Positions 6,821-14,474 of a DNA stretch of 33,776 bases are shown here, piece by piece. The stretch is from the NCBI GenBank assembly GCA_041595355.1, contig JBFHKO010000005.1:1-33776 (forward strand). The letters are read 5' to 3'. The translations under genes were made by a program, and so were the position numbers. Each line of letters opens with the position of its first letter. Position 1 is the stretch's first letter. The notes beneath the pieces are model-generated. The model was not told the DNA's origin. It made no database searches and worked only from the letters and a program-made list of their open reading frames with translations. The stretch comes from JBFHKO01 sp041595355 (GTDB taxonomy: Bacteria > Pseudomonadota > Gammaproteobacteria > Enterobacterales > Aeromonadaceae).

Positions 6821-8251
6821 ATGAATTCAAACGCCGATCCTTCCACCGCCGCCAAAGGCTGCGGTAGCCGTCCGAGCAGCGGCTGTGGCAGCAGCAACAA
6901 GGGAAGTGCCGCCCAATTCTCCGCCATTCAGGCCGACAAGGTGGCGCAGCATCCCTGTTACTCTCCGGGCGCCCATCACCGCTATGCGCGCATGCACCTG
7001 GCGGTGGCGCCAGCCTGCAACGTGCAGTGCCACTACTGCAATCGCAAGTACGACTGCTCTAATGAGTCCCGCCCCGGCGTGGTCTCAGAATTGCTGACGC
7101 CCGAGCAGGCCGTGCGCAAGGCCAAGGCGGTGGCAGCGGCCATTCCGCAGCTGAGCGTGATCGGCATTGCCGGTCCGGGCGATCCCCTGGCCAACCAGCG
7201 ACGCACCTTCGAAACGCTGGAAGGGCTGCGGACGGCGTTGCCGGATGTGAAGCTGTGCGTCTCCACCAATGGCCTGGCGCTGCCGCAGTCGGTGGACTCG
7301 CTGGTGGAGCTGGGCGTCGATCATGTGACCATCACCCTCAATGCCATCGATGCGCATGTCGGAGCCCGCATCTATGACTGGATCTACTTCGATGGCGAGC
7401 GTCACCGTGGCAAGGATGCAGCCCAGCTGCTCATCGATCAGCAGGTGGAGGGCATGCGCAAGCTGGTGGAGCGCGGTGTGCTGGTCAAGATCAACTCGGT
7501 GCTGATCCCGGGCATCAACGATGTGCACCTGCCGGAGGTGAGCCAGTCCATCCAGTCGATGGGCGGCTTCCTGCACAACGTGATGCCGCTCATCTCCCGC
7601 CCGGAGCACGGCACCCACTTCGGTCTCAACGGCCAGCGCGAGCCTCTTGCCTACGAGGTGGAGCAGGTGCGCGAGCTCTGCGGGGCCTTCATGCCGCAGA
7701 TGGCCCATTGCCAGCAGTGCCGTGCCGATGCCGTGGGCATGCTGGGCGAGGATCGCAGTCAGGAGTTCAACCTGGAGTCGCTGCCGGCCGAAAAGGAGGA
7801 TTACCTGAGCGTCATGCGCCGGCGCACCCTGCTGCATGCCGCCATCGCCACCCAAGGGGCCTCCGAGGATGCGCAGTCGCGGCTGGTGGCGGTGGCCAGT
7901 CAGGGCGGGCAGGTGGTCGATCAGCACTTCGGGCATGCCCAGCGCTTCCAGATCTACAGCCTGACCGAGGACGGGGTGGCGCTGGTGGGCGAGCGGCATG
8001 TGCCCCAGTATTGCCAGGGCAGCGACGAGTGCGACGAGCATGCCGACAGCCTGAACCGCATACTGGGGCTGCTGGAGGACGTGGATGCCGTCTTCTGCTC
8101 GCGTCTGGGCCTCGGGCCCTGGGAGCGGCTGGAGGCCGCCGGCATCCAGCCGGTGGTGGATTATGCCTGGCAGCCGGTGCGTGAGGCGCTGGCGAGCTGG
8201 TTCAGTCAGCAGCCCCAGAGCCACAAGGTGGTGAGAAAGGGAGTGGCCTGA
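6821..8251 (+). CDS. nifB: NifB, nitrogenase FeMo-cofactor core synthesis (radical SAM)
   Basis: NifB fuses two [4Fe-4S] clusters with a carbide from S-adenosylmethionine to make NifB-co, the 8Fe-9S-C precursor of all nitrogenase cofactors. The 476-residue protein has a Cys/Gly/Ser-rich N-terminus (GCGSRPSSGCGSS), the HPCYS motif, the radical-SAM motif C66-NVQ-C70-HY-C73, NRKYDC, the ESRPGVVSE and IAGPGDPLAN segments shared with Azotobacter NifB, HCQQCRADAVG, and a C-terminal NifX-like domain beginning near LVAVASQGGQ. The ATG at 6821 has GAGG eight bases upstream; a TTG at 6770 lies inside the sigma-54 promoter and is rejected. It leads an operon with fdxN and nifQ. GC content and codon use look like the neighbours, so recent transfer is not obvious. 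Confidence 0.97.
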   Translation: MNSNADPSTAAKGCGSRPSSGCGSSNKGSAAQFSAIQADKVAQHPCYSPGAHHRYARMHLAVAPACNVQCHYCNRKYDCSNESRPGVVSELLTPEQAVRKAKAVAAAIPQLSVIGIAGPGDPLANQRRTFETLEGLRTALPDVKLCVSTNGLALPQSVDSLVELGVDHVTITLNAIDAHVGARIYDWIYFDGERHRGKDAAQLLIDQQVEGMRKLVERGVLVKINSVLIPGINDVHLPEVSQSIQSMGGFLHNVMPLISRPEHGTHFGLNGQREPLAYEVEQVRELCGAFMPQMAHCQQCRADAVGMLGEDRSQEFNLESLPAEKEDYLSVMRRRTLLHAAIATQGASEDAQSRLVAVASQGGQVVDQHFGHAQRFQIYSLTEDGVALVGERHVPQYCQGSDECDEHADSLNRILGLLEDVDAVFCSRLGLGPWERLEAAGIQPVVDYAWQPVREALASWFSQQPQSHKVVRKGVA

Positions 8252-8252
8252 T

Positions 8253-8465
8253 ATGAGCTGCCATGTGACCGCACTCTGTACCCTCTGCTACAGCTGCGTC
8301 GAGGTCTGCCCCAAGCAGGCCATCCTCGAACTGCCGGGCTGTATCCGCATCGATGCGGCGCGCTGTAACGAGTGCGCCGGTCACCGGGTCGGACCCCGTT
8401 GCATGCAGATCTGCCCCCAGGAAGGCGCCATTCGCCGAGATCCGGCTGACGGGGAGGCGATATGA
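8253..8465 (+). CDS. fdxN: 2[4Fe-4S] ferredoxin, FdxN/YfhL type
   Basis: The 70-residue protein has one standard cluster motif, C9-x2-C12-x2-C15-x3-C19-P, and a second with an extended loop, C38-x2-C41-x8-C50-x3-C54-P, the pattern of nif-linked FdxN and of E. coli YfhL. Small ferredoxins next to nifB are known to be needed for efficient NifB-co formation, probably as electron donors. Its ATG lies one base after the nifB stop and its end overlaps nifQ by four bases, so the three genes are translationally coupled. A purine-rich AAGGGAG lies inside the nifB end. Confidence 0.9.
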   Translation: MSCHVTALCTLCYSCVEVCPKQAILELPGCIRIDAARCNECAGHRVGPRCMQICPQEGAIRRDPADGEAI

Positions 8466-8983
8466 GCGCGCCCGATGCACCGCTGACCTGGCTGACACGC
8501 CTGCTGGTGCTGTGCGATGAGGGGCGGGCCAGCCTGCCGACCCACCTCGGCCTTGGCGAGGCGGCCTATCTGGCGCTGCGCCAACGTTGCGGCCTGGCGG
8601 CGGTGACGCTGCCGCCAGAGCAGGTGGCGCGCCAGGCACTGCTCGCCGAACTGCTGGCTTTGCGTCAGGAGGAGCAGCAGAGCCTGACCCGCTGTTTGCA
8701 GGCACATGCCGTAGCAGGGTCCGCCCCCATGGCCGCCATCGTCGCCACGGCCTCGCTGGGCTTCAACCACCTGTGGCAGGATCTGGGGCTCGACTCGCGC
8801 CTCGAGCTGCGGGCGCTGATGAGCAGCTGCTTTCCCGAACTGGTGGCGCTGAACCAGGGCAACATGCGCTGGAAGAAATTCTTCTACCGGCAACTGTGCG
8901 AACAGGAGGGGCACTACCTGTGCCGGGCTCCGAGCTGCGACGACTGCCATGAACGCGCCAGCTGTTTCGAGGCCAGTGATTAG
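8462..8983 (+). CDS. nifQ: NifQ, molybdenum donor for FeMo-cofactor synthesis
   Basis: NifQ is an iron-sulfur protein that carries molybdenum to NifEN/NifH. The 173-residue sequence shows the family hallmark MRWKKFFYRQLC followed by C154-x4-C159-x2-C162-x5-C168 near the C-terminus, and a central LGFNHLWQDLGL segment. The ATG overlaps the fdxN stop as ATGA. NifQ implies a molybdenum-type nitrogenase. Its last codon and stop overlap the stop of the convergent DUF1289 gene by four bases, leaving no room for a terminator between the two transcripts. Confidence 0.93.
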   Translation: MSAPDAPLTWLTRLLVLCDEGRASLPTHLGLGEAAYLALRQRCGLAAVTLPPEQVARQALLAELLALRQEEQQSLTRCLQAHAVAGSAPMAAIVATASLGFNHLWQDLGLDSRLELRALMSSCFPELVALNQGNMRWKKFFYRQLCEQEGHYLCRAPSCDDCHERASCFEASD

Positions 8984-9168
8984 GGAGCACGTCGCCGTGC
9001 CGCGCGGCTCAGGATGGCACGCTGTTCGGCACTGCTGGCCGTCGACCAGCCGCTTATCTCTTCCAGGGTGCGAAAACAGCCGCTACAGAGCTGGTGCTCA
9101 TTCAGCCGGCAGCGCCGGATGCAGGGCGAGGCGACGGGCTGGTCTGGAGGCGGAAAGGCGGAGGGCAT
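8980..9168 (-). CDS. DUF1289 family protein (small four-cysteine protein)
   Basis: This is a 62-residue protein of the DUF1289/YdhL family, whose biochemical role is unknown to me. The family signature is clear: SPCIRRCRLNEHQLCSGCFRTLEEI, with four cysteines in two pairs, then W and a SxxEQRAIL helix and an arginine-rich tail; the cysteine pattern suggests metal or Fe-S binding. The ATG at 9168 is preceded by AGGTGA six bases upstream. A longer reading from 9270 has no family similarity. The gene is convergent with nifQ with overlapping stop codons. Confidence 0.82.
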   Translation of the reverse strand: MPSAFPPPDQPVASPCIRRCRLNEHQLCSGCFRTLEEISGWSTASSAEQRAILSRAARRRAP

Positions 9169-9272
9169 GCGGCTCACCTGGTGGCAAGAGGAGACAAGGG
9201 ATGTCCAGCATCGCACACAGGGGCGCCGACGCCAACGGGGACCTGGAGAGAAGAGACAACGGGCAGCCATGA

Positions 9273-9314
9273 ATAAGGGCGAGTCGATTAACCGGCCCGC
9301 CCTTATCTTTTACT
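9273..9314 (+). terminator. Terminator-like hairpin with no gene directly upstream
   Basis: ATAAGGGCG (9273–9281) pairs exactly with CGCCCTTAT (9298–9306) over a 16-base loop, followed by CTTTTACTT. Plus-strand transcription reaching it would have to come from the nifB operon through the DUF1289 gene in antisense, or from an unseen small RNA. Confidence 0.4.
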
Positions 9315-9483
9315 TCTGCCGCAAGGGCAGTCTGGTGTTGCATGGTGCATTTGCTAACCCTGTTGCTGATACAACCACCCAAGTGGCGGTCGAAGGGTGC
9401 TACTCTCGTAGCATCCTAAACATAGTTCAGGGATCCCGAGGCCGCCAGTTTATTTGCAAGTGGCCGGATCTCGCTGGCGAGCG

Positions 9484-9520
9484 CAAAAACAAAAAGCCTC
9501 ACTAAAAAGTGAGGCTTTTT
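9484..9520 (-). terminator. Intrinsic terminator of tRNA-Pro
   Basis: A 13-bp perfect stem (9491–9503 with 9508–9520) closes a four-base loop. On the minus strand it ends in GCTTTTTGTTTTTG. It lies 12 bases beyond the tRNA CCA end. Confidence 0.88.
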
Positions 9521-9531
9521 GTGGAGTTGTA

Positions 9532-9608
9532 TGGTCGGCGCGAGAGGATTTGAACCTCCGACCCCTGACACCCCATGACAGTGCGCTACCAGGCTGCGCT
9601 ACGCGCCG
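9532..9608 (-). tRNA. proL: tRNA-Pro (anticodon GGG)
   Basis: The 77-nt reverse complement has a CGGCGCG acceptor arm, D arm GCGC/GCGC, anticodon loop ATGGGGT, a T arm with GGTTCAAATCC and an encoded CCA. It closely follows E. coli proL, including the T-T mismatch in the anticodon stem. Confidence 0.96.
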
Positions 9609-9638
9609 AGTGCTGAGATGTTGTCTCAACGGGGGCAG

Positions 9639-9667
9639 AGTCTAGGCATCTCGGCCTTGGGTGTCAA
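9639..9667 (-). promoter_or_regulatory. Sigma-70 promoter of tRNA-Pro
   Basis: On the minus strand, a perfect -35 TTGACA (9667–9662) is 17 bases from TAGACT (9644–9639), followed by a GC-rich discriminator typical of stringently controlled stable-RNA promoters. The predicted start is about 24 bases before the tRNA. Confidence 0.8.
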
Positions 9668-9722
9668 CACCTTGCCGCCCCCTTTTTCATGCCCTCGGTG
9701 CGTTCGCTGCTAATCTGCGCAA

Positions 9723-11069
9723 TCAGCGCTCAAACTGCAGGCGGCGGCCGAGTGGCTGGCTGCCGACCTGGCCATTCTGGTACATGATTTGACCGTTGAT
9801 AAGGGTGGTGTGGATGCGGCTGCGGAAGCGGTAGCCCTCGAACGGCGACCAGCCGCACTTGTAGAGAATGTTCTCTTTGGTGACGATCTGGGGCTGGTCG
9901 AGGTCGAGCAGTACCAGGTCGGCGAAGTAGCCTTCCCGCAAATAGCCGCGCTCCTTGATCTGGTAACGTTCGGCCACGGCGTGCGAGGTGCGCTTGACAA
10001 TGGTTTCCAGGCTCAGGATGCCGTTGTGGTAATGCTCCAGCAAGGACTGCAGGGCGTGCTGGCACAGCGGCAGGCCGGCGGGGGCCTTGAAGTAGCTGTT
10101 CTGTTTTTCCTCCCAGGTATGGGGCGCATGGTCGGTGGCAATGATGTCGATGACGCCGCTGCGAACTGCCGCCAGCAGCGCCTGCTGATCGGCCGCCGTC
10201 TTCACCGAGGGGTTGCACTTGATCTGGTGTCCCAGACGATCGTAGTCGGCCTCGTTGAAGAACAGGTGGTGCACGCAGGCCTCGGCGGTGATGTTCTTGG
10301 TGCGCAGGTCGGACAGGTTCGGGCTGGCGGTGAACAGCGACAGCTCCTTGGCGGTGGTGATGTGCAGCACATGCAGCTTGGCGTTGTAGCGGCGCGCCAG
10401 ACCGACGGCCAGCGAGGAGGAGGCGTAGCAGGCCTCGGCGGAGCGGATGCGGGCGTGCTCGCGGGCGGGGACATCGTCACCGAAGCGGGCGCGGGCCGCC
10501 GCCTCGGCGGCCTGGATCATGGGACTGTCTTCACAGTGGGTGGCGATAAGCACCGGGCTTTCGCGAAAGATGGCCGCCAGGGTGTCGCTGTTGTCGACCA
10601 GCATGTTGCCGGTGGAGGCGCCCATGAATATCTTGATGCCGCAGGTCTGGTTGGGATCCAGGCGCTTGATCTCTTCCAGGTTGTCGTTGGTGGCGCCCAT
10701 GTAGAAGCTGTAGTTGGTCAGGGCATGCTGTGCGGCCAGGGTGAACTTGTCTTCGAGTGCCTGCAGGTTGGTGGTCTGGGGCGTGGTATTGGGCATCTCC
10801 ATGACAGTGGTGGTGCCACCGGCCACGGCAGCGCGGGTTTCGCTGGCGATGGTGCCCTTGTGGGTCAGGCCGGGCTCGCGAAAATGCACCTGATCGTCGA
10901 TCATGCCGGGGATGAGATAACGCCCCTCGGCATCGAGTACCTGAGTGGCACCGTCGGCGATGATGGACGGCGCTATCTTCGCGATCCTGTCATCCTCGAT
11001 GAGAAGGTCGGACGAGAAGATGTTATCTTCGTTGACCAAAGTGGCATTTTTGATGAGCAATTTGTTCAT
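9723..11069 (-). CDS. pyrC: Dihydroorotase, class I-like
   Basis: Dihydroorotase closes N-carbamoyl-aspartate to dihydroorotate in pyrimidine synthesis. The 448-residue amidohydrolase shows GMIDDQVHFREPG (residues 55–67), MEMPNT, GIKIFMGAS with the probable carboxylated lysine, HCED, HVLHITT and ATDHAPH. The metal motif normally reads HxH; here the first histidine is Q60, a form I recall from Bacteroidetes-type dihydroorotases. This differs from the shorter class II PyrC of E. coli, so an additional pyrC may exist elsewhere. The ATG at 11069 is chosen from the family start; the Shine-Dalgarno sequence is weak. It is divergent from the pterin-synthase-like gene. Confidence 0.87.
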   Translation of the reverse strand: MNKLLIKNATLVNEDNIFSSDLLIEDDRIAKIAPSIIADGATQVLDAEGRYLIPGMIDDQVHFREPGLTHKGTIASETRAAVAGGTTTVMEMPNTTPQTTNLQALEDKFTLAAQHALTNYSFYMGATNDNLEEIKRLDPNQTCGIKIFMGASTGNMLVDNSDTLAAIFRESPVLIATHCEDSPMIQAAEAAARARFGDDVPAREHARIRSAEACYASSSLAVGLARRYNAKLHVLHITTAKELSLFTASPNLSDLRTKNITAEACVHHLFFNEADYDRLGHQIKCNPSVKTAADQQALLAAVRSGVIDIIATDHAPHTWEEKQNSYFKAPAGLPLCQHALQSLLEHYHNGILSLETIVKRTSHAVAERYQIKERGYLREGYFADLVLLDLDQPQIVTKENILYKCGWSPFEGYRFRSRIHTTLINGQIMYQNGQVGSQPLGRRLQFER

Positions 11070-11152
11070 GGTGTGTCGGTTCCGTTGAGGGGAGGTACCT
11101 TGAATAGTATCGGAAAGCCACACATCCCTGTAGTTGAGGATTGGAATAAGAT

Positions 11153-12028
11153 ATGAAGTTATTTGTACGCGATCTGACCGTCATCGACGTCTCCTACCTG
11201 TGCGGCGAGCGCGGCATGGTGGGCGAGAGCTGGCTGGTGGATATCGAGCTGAGCGGTGAGCTGAACGAGATGAGCATGTTGCTCGATTTCGGGCGGGTGA
11301 AAAAACAGCTCAAGGCTATCATCGATGCCGAGGTGGACCACCGGCTGCTGCTGCCTGCCGGCTCGCCCCTGTGCCGGGTTGAGCCCCAGAAGGATGGCAA
11401 TCTGTGCGTCGATTTCCTGCGTCCGGGGCAGAGCATTCACCTGCGCTGCCCCCCCCAGGCCTTTGCTCTTGTTCCCGCGGCAGCCATCAGTGCCGAGAGC
11501 GTCACCCAGTATCTGCTGGCACTCATTCGTCGTCAGCTGCCGGGCAATATCCAGAGTCTGCAGCTGTGTCTGCGCCAGGAGACCCTGACCACGCCGGCCT
11601 ACCATTACAGCCATGGCCTGAAGAAGCATGATGGCAACTGCCAGCGCATCGCCCATGGCCACCGCTCCATGATTGAGCTCTGGGTCGATGGCGCCCGGGA
11701 CGGCGCTCTGGAGCAGCAGTGGGCCACGCGCTGGGCCGATATCTACCTGGGGACCCAGGAAGATCAGGTGCCGGTGGACGCGCTGCAGTTGAGCGCCCTG
11801 GCCCGGGAATGGGTTGGCGAGCAGCACCTCGGATTCCGTTATCAGGCGCCCCAGGGCGAGTTCCAGCTGGCCATGCCTGCCTCGGCCTGCGAGCTGGTGG
11901 ACACCGATACCACGGTGGAGCTGCTGGCCCACTACATTGCCCGCCAGCTGAAGCCGCAACTCGGTGATCGTCACCTGCGAGTGGTGGCTTATGAGGGGGT
12001 TGGCAAGGGGGCCATAGCGGAGCTGTGA
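11153..12028 (+). CDS. Two-domain 6-carboxytetrahydropterin synthase-like protein (QueD family)
   Basis: QueD/PTPS enzymes convert dihydroneopterin triphosphate to (carboxy)tetrahydropterin using a zinc bound by three histidines. This 291-residue protein is two PTPS repeats. The first (about 1–145) keeps LLDFGRVKKQL and VDHRLLLP but lacks the zinc histidines (SYLC and GES stand where SAAH and HGH are expected). The second (about 150–291) keeps YSHGL, NCQRIAHGHR and ELW but lacks the DFG and DH motifs. Each half has a T/S-x-E-x2-x-Y helix near its end. The two halves may complement one another in one active site. The ATG has a GAGGA 12 bases upstream. Whether it works in queuosine or folate-like metabolism is not shown. 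Confidence 0.75.
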   Translation: MKLFVRDLTVIDVSYLCGERGMVGESWLVDIELSGELNEMSMLLDFGRVKKQLKAIIDAEVDHRLLLPAGSPLCRVEPQKDGNLCVDFLRPGQSIHLRCPPQAFALVPAAAISAESVTQYLLALIRRQLPGNIQSLQLCLRQETLTTPAYHYSHGLKKHDGNCQRIAHGHRSMIELWVDGARDGALEQQWATRWADIYLGTQEDQVPVDALQLSALAREWVGEQHLGFRYQAPQGEFQLAMPASACELVDTDTTVELLAHYIARQLKPQLGDRHLRVVAYEGVGKGAIAEL

Positions 12029-12075
12029 GCGGCGACCTGTGAACTGCTGTAACCGGGCGGCCGCTGTGTCACAAT

Positions 12076-12105
12076 GGCGGCTCGCCTGCGTCCCGGCGAG
12101 CCGCC
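12076..12105. other. GC-rich perfect hairpin upstream of hinT
   Basis: GGCGGCTCGCC (12076–12086) pairs exactly with GGCGAGCCGCC (12095–12105) over an eight-base loop. There is no T tract after it. It lies 48 bases after the pterin-synthase stop and 55 bases before hinT, so it may stabilise the upstream transcript's end or sit in the hinT leader. Confidence 0.5.
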
Positions 12106-12160
12106 CCCCGGGACGGCTGCCGCGCCGCGTTTCACATGCCGCATTCCAGGGAGCACCCCC

Positions 12161-12511
12161 ATGTCCGCAGAAACGATTTTCAGCAAGATCATCCGCCAGG
12201 AGATCCCCACCGAGCTGCTCTATCAGGATGAGCTGGTGACGGCCTTTCGCGACCTGCATCCCAAGGCGCCGAGCCATATCCTGATCGTGCCCAACAAGCT
12301 GATCCCCACTATCAATGATGTGACCGCCGAGGATGAAGTCAGCCTGGGGCGCCTGTTCACGGTGGCGCGCACGCTCGCCGAACAGGAGGGAATTGCCGAG
12401 CAGGGCTACCGCCTCATCGTCAATTGCAATCGTCACGGTGGCCAGGAGGTATTCCACCTGCACATGCACCTGCTGGGTGGCAAATCACTCGGTCCCATGC
12501 TGTCCGTCTAG
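12161..12511 (+). CDS. hinT: HinT, HIT-family purine nucleoside phosphoramidase
   Basis: HinT hydrolyses adenosine 5'-phosphoramidates. The 116-residue protein has the HIT triad HLHMHLLGG with H99, H101 and H103, and the family N-terminus ETIFSKIIRQEIP. The ATG at 12161 is chosen because family similarity starts there; CAGGGAG lies about nine bases upstream. It heads a run of plus-strand genes whose order (hinT, ycfL, lpoB, thiK, nagZ, ycfP, ndh) is shared with E. coli. Confidence 0.95.
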   Translation: MSAETIFSKIIRQEIPTELLYQDELVTAFRDLHPKAPSHILIVPNKLIPTINDVTAEDEVSLGRLFTVARTLAEQEGIAEQGYRLIVNCNRHGGQEVFHLHMHLLGGKSLGPMLSV

Positions 12512-12523
12512 GCTGCGTCATTC

Positions 12524-14047
12524 ATGACCAAATCACACCTGCGCCGGGGCGCCAGCGTCGCCCTGGTGCTGCTTTTGAGCGCCTGTTCGGGACTGGGCTG
12601 GCAGGATCTGTTCGTCAGCTACAGCAGGACGATGGCGGCGCCGCGCCAGCACCTGCTGACCGGGGAGTGGGACGCGGCGCGCGCAGCCATCCCCGACACC
12701 CAGCCGGGCGACAACAACTACCTGCTGCACCGGCTGGAGCAGGGGCGCATCGACTTTCTGGCCGGGCGCTGGTCGGCCAGCCGGCAAGCCTTCGCCGAGG
12801 CCGATGCTTGGCTGGAGTGGGAGGCCGGGCAGGCACAATTGCGCCTCGGTCAGGGCCTGCAGCAGGCCGGCAGCCTGCTGAGCAACGATCAGACCCTGAC
12901 TTACGCGCCACCCGATTACGAGCAGATCCTGCTGCACCACTACCAGGCGCTCAACTATCTCTTCCTGGGGCAGCCTGAAGGCGCTCTGGTGGAGGCGCGC
13001 AAGGCCAACCAGATCCAGGAGCGAGCACTGGCGGAACGGGATGCGGACCTGCTGCGCCTGCGCGAGGAGGTCGAGCAGCAGGGCATCAGCCAGGAGCTGG
13101 AGCTGGCCGAGAGCGGCTACCCCGAGATGAGGCGTCTCATTGGCCAGAGCAAGGGACGTTTCCAAAGCGCCTATACCTTCTATTTGTCAGCGGCCCTCTA
13201 TGAGGCCCAGGGCGATCTGGACGATGCCTACCTGGACTACCAGCGTGCCTTCGAGATGGCACCCGAGAGTCCGGTACTGCAGGCCGATCTGCTGCGGCTG
13301 GCTCGGCGCCTGGGCCAGCGCGACGACCTGGCTGCCTATCAGCAGCCGTTCGCGAGCACGCCGAATGATGAGCTGACGGCATCGCTGGCCACCAAGAGGG
13401 CTACGGAGCCCATGCCGGCCGGGAGCGGCCACCCCGTGACGGGCCAGACAATGGCCCAGGCACCGGCCCCGCCTGCTCAGTTGCTGATCCTGTACGAAGA
13501 GTCGCTGATCCCGGCCCAGCAGGAGTTTTTCCTGCCGTTGCCCATCAGCACGGGGGAGGGGTACCTGCGTACCTTCAACGTCGCTTTTCCCTATTATGTC
13601 GACCAGCCGGAAACCGGCATCGATCTGCAGGTGAGTGTCGGCCGCCTGAGCGGCCGCAGCAGCACGCTGATGCAGCTGGATGCCCTGGCGGCCCGCTCGC
13701 TGCAGGAGCGGGTACCCGGCCTGCTGGGAAGGCAGATACTGCGGCTGCTGGCCAAGGAGCAGCTCCGGCGCCGGGCCGCGCAGCTGGATCAGCATCAGAT
13801 TGGCAGCCTGGTCGTCGGGCTCTACAATGCCTTTTCCGAGCGCGCCGATACCCGCAGCTGGCTCTCGTTGCCCAACCGTGCCGGCATCTGGCGTGCCGAG
13901 TTGCCGGCAGGCCGTCACCCGCTGCGCCTGCAGGCTGGGGGGGCGTCGGCGCGTATGGCGCTGACCCTCGAGCCGGGTAAAACCACCCTGGTATGGGTGC
14001 AACGACTGGGCGAGCGCCTGCTGACCCACAGCCAGGTCATGTCCTGA
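12524..14047 (+). CDS. COG3014-family lipoprotein
   Basis: The function is unknown. The 507-residue protein has a lipoprotein signal peptide with lipobox LLSAC (cysteine about residue 21). Residues 60–275 are helical and TPR-like, with DDAYLDYQRAFEMAPESP as a good TPR match. A Pro/Ala/Thr-rich linker follows near 290–325, then a C-terminal beta-rich domain. The gene sits between hinT and ycfL, as COG3014 genes do in Vibrio and Aeromonas, and probably works at the inner face of the outer membrane with the two lipoproteins that follow. No good ribosome binding site is visible before the ATG, so coupling to hinT, 12 bases upstream, is likely. Confidence 0.82.
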   Translation: MTKSHLRRGASVALVLLLSACSGLGWQDLFVSYSRTMAAPRQHLLTGEWDAARAAIPDTQPGDNNYLLHRLEQGRIDFLAGRWSASRQAFAEADAWLEWEAGQAQLRLGQGLQQAGSLLSNDQTLTYAPPDYEQILLHHYQALNYLFLGQPEGALVEARKANQIQERALAERDADLLRLREEVEQQGISQELELAESGYPEMRRLIGQSKGRFQSAYTFYLSAALYEAQGDLDDAYLDYQRAFEMAPESPVLQADLLRLARRLGQRDDLAAYQQPFASTPNDELTASLATKRATEPMPAGSGHPVTGQTMAQAPAPPAQLLILYEESLIPAQQEFFLPLPISTGEGYLRTFNVAFPYYVDQPETGIDLQVSVGRLSGRSSTLMQLDALAARSLQERVPGLLGRQILRLLAKEQLRRRAAQLDQHQIGSLVVGLYNAFSERADTRSWLSLPNRAGIWRAELPAGRHPLRLQAGGASARMALTLEPGKTTLVWVQRLGERLLTHSQVMS

Positions 14048-14073
14048 CAGGCTATCGACAAGGAGAATCAAGG

Positions 14074-14469
14074 ATGCGTATTGCCATGTTGTTGGCGGGG
14101 CTGCTGCTGTGCGGCTGTGCCGGCGTCACCACCGGACTCACGCTTGAGGGCAGCCAGCAGCAGGAGGCGATGTTGCGGGTCGACAACGCGGCCCTGGGGC
14201 GACAGCTGGCGTTCGGCATTGCCAATCAGCGCCGCCAGGATGATCTGTTGACGGTGGCTGCCCGCCTGAGCAACCGCACCCGCTCGGATCTGGCGCTGCA
14301 ATATCGCGTCAGCTGGTTCGATGGCGATGGCATGGCGCTGGAGAGCGACGCCAGCGCCTGGCAGCCGCTGCTGCTGCACGGGGGTGAGCAACATCTGATC
14401 CAGGCGTCGGCCCTGCGGCCCGAGGCCGAAGGTTATCGTATTGATGTACGTAGAGTGGTGGAGGAATGA
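14074..14469 (+). CDS. ycfL: YcfL-family lipoprotein
   Basis: A 131-residue lipoprotein of unknown function, with signal peptide MRIAMLLAGLLLCGC and the lipid-bearing cysteine at residue 15. The mature part is a small beta-sandwich-like domain with RVSWFDGDGMAL and YRIDVRRV. AGGAG precedes the ATG by eight bases; a longer reading from 13993 overlaps the previous gene and lacks a signal peptide. Position directly before lpoB matches E. coli and suggests a cell-envelope role linked to LpoB. Confidence 0.85.
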   Translation: MRIAMLLAGLLLCGCAGVTTGLTLEGSQQQEAMLRVDNAALGRQLAFGIANQRRQDDLLTVAARLSNRTRSDLALQYRVSWFDGDGMALESDASAWQPLLLHGGEQHLIQASALRPEAEGYRIDVRRVVEE

Positions 14470-14474
14470 AACCC

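Larger units (their letters stand above)
9169..9531. other. Intergenic region between DUF1289 and tRNA-Pro
   Basis: No gene is supported. The region should hold the minus-strand promoter of the DUF1289 gene, which I could not place. It contains a plus-strand terminator-like hairpin (9273–9314) and the tRNA-Pro terminator (9484–9520). Nothing else of note was seen between 9315 and 9480. Confidence 0.4.

Noticed and set aside
9789..11156. A 455-codon plus-strand open frame
   Set aside because: It is antisense to dihydroorotase and Gly/Val/Gln-rich without motifs.
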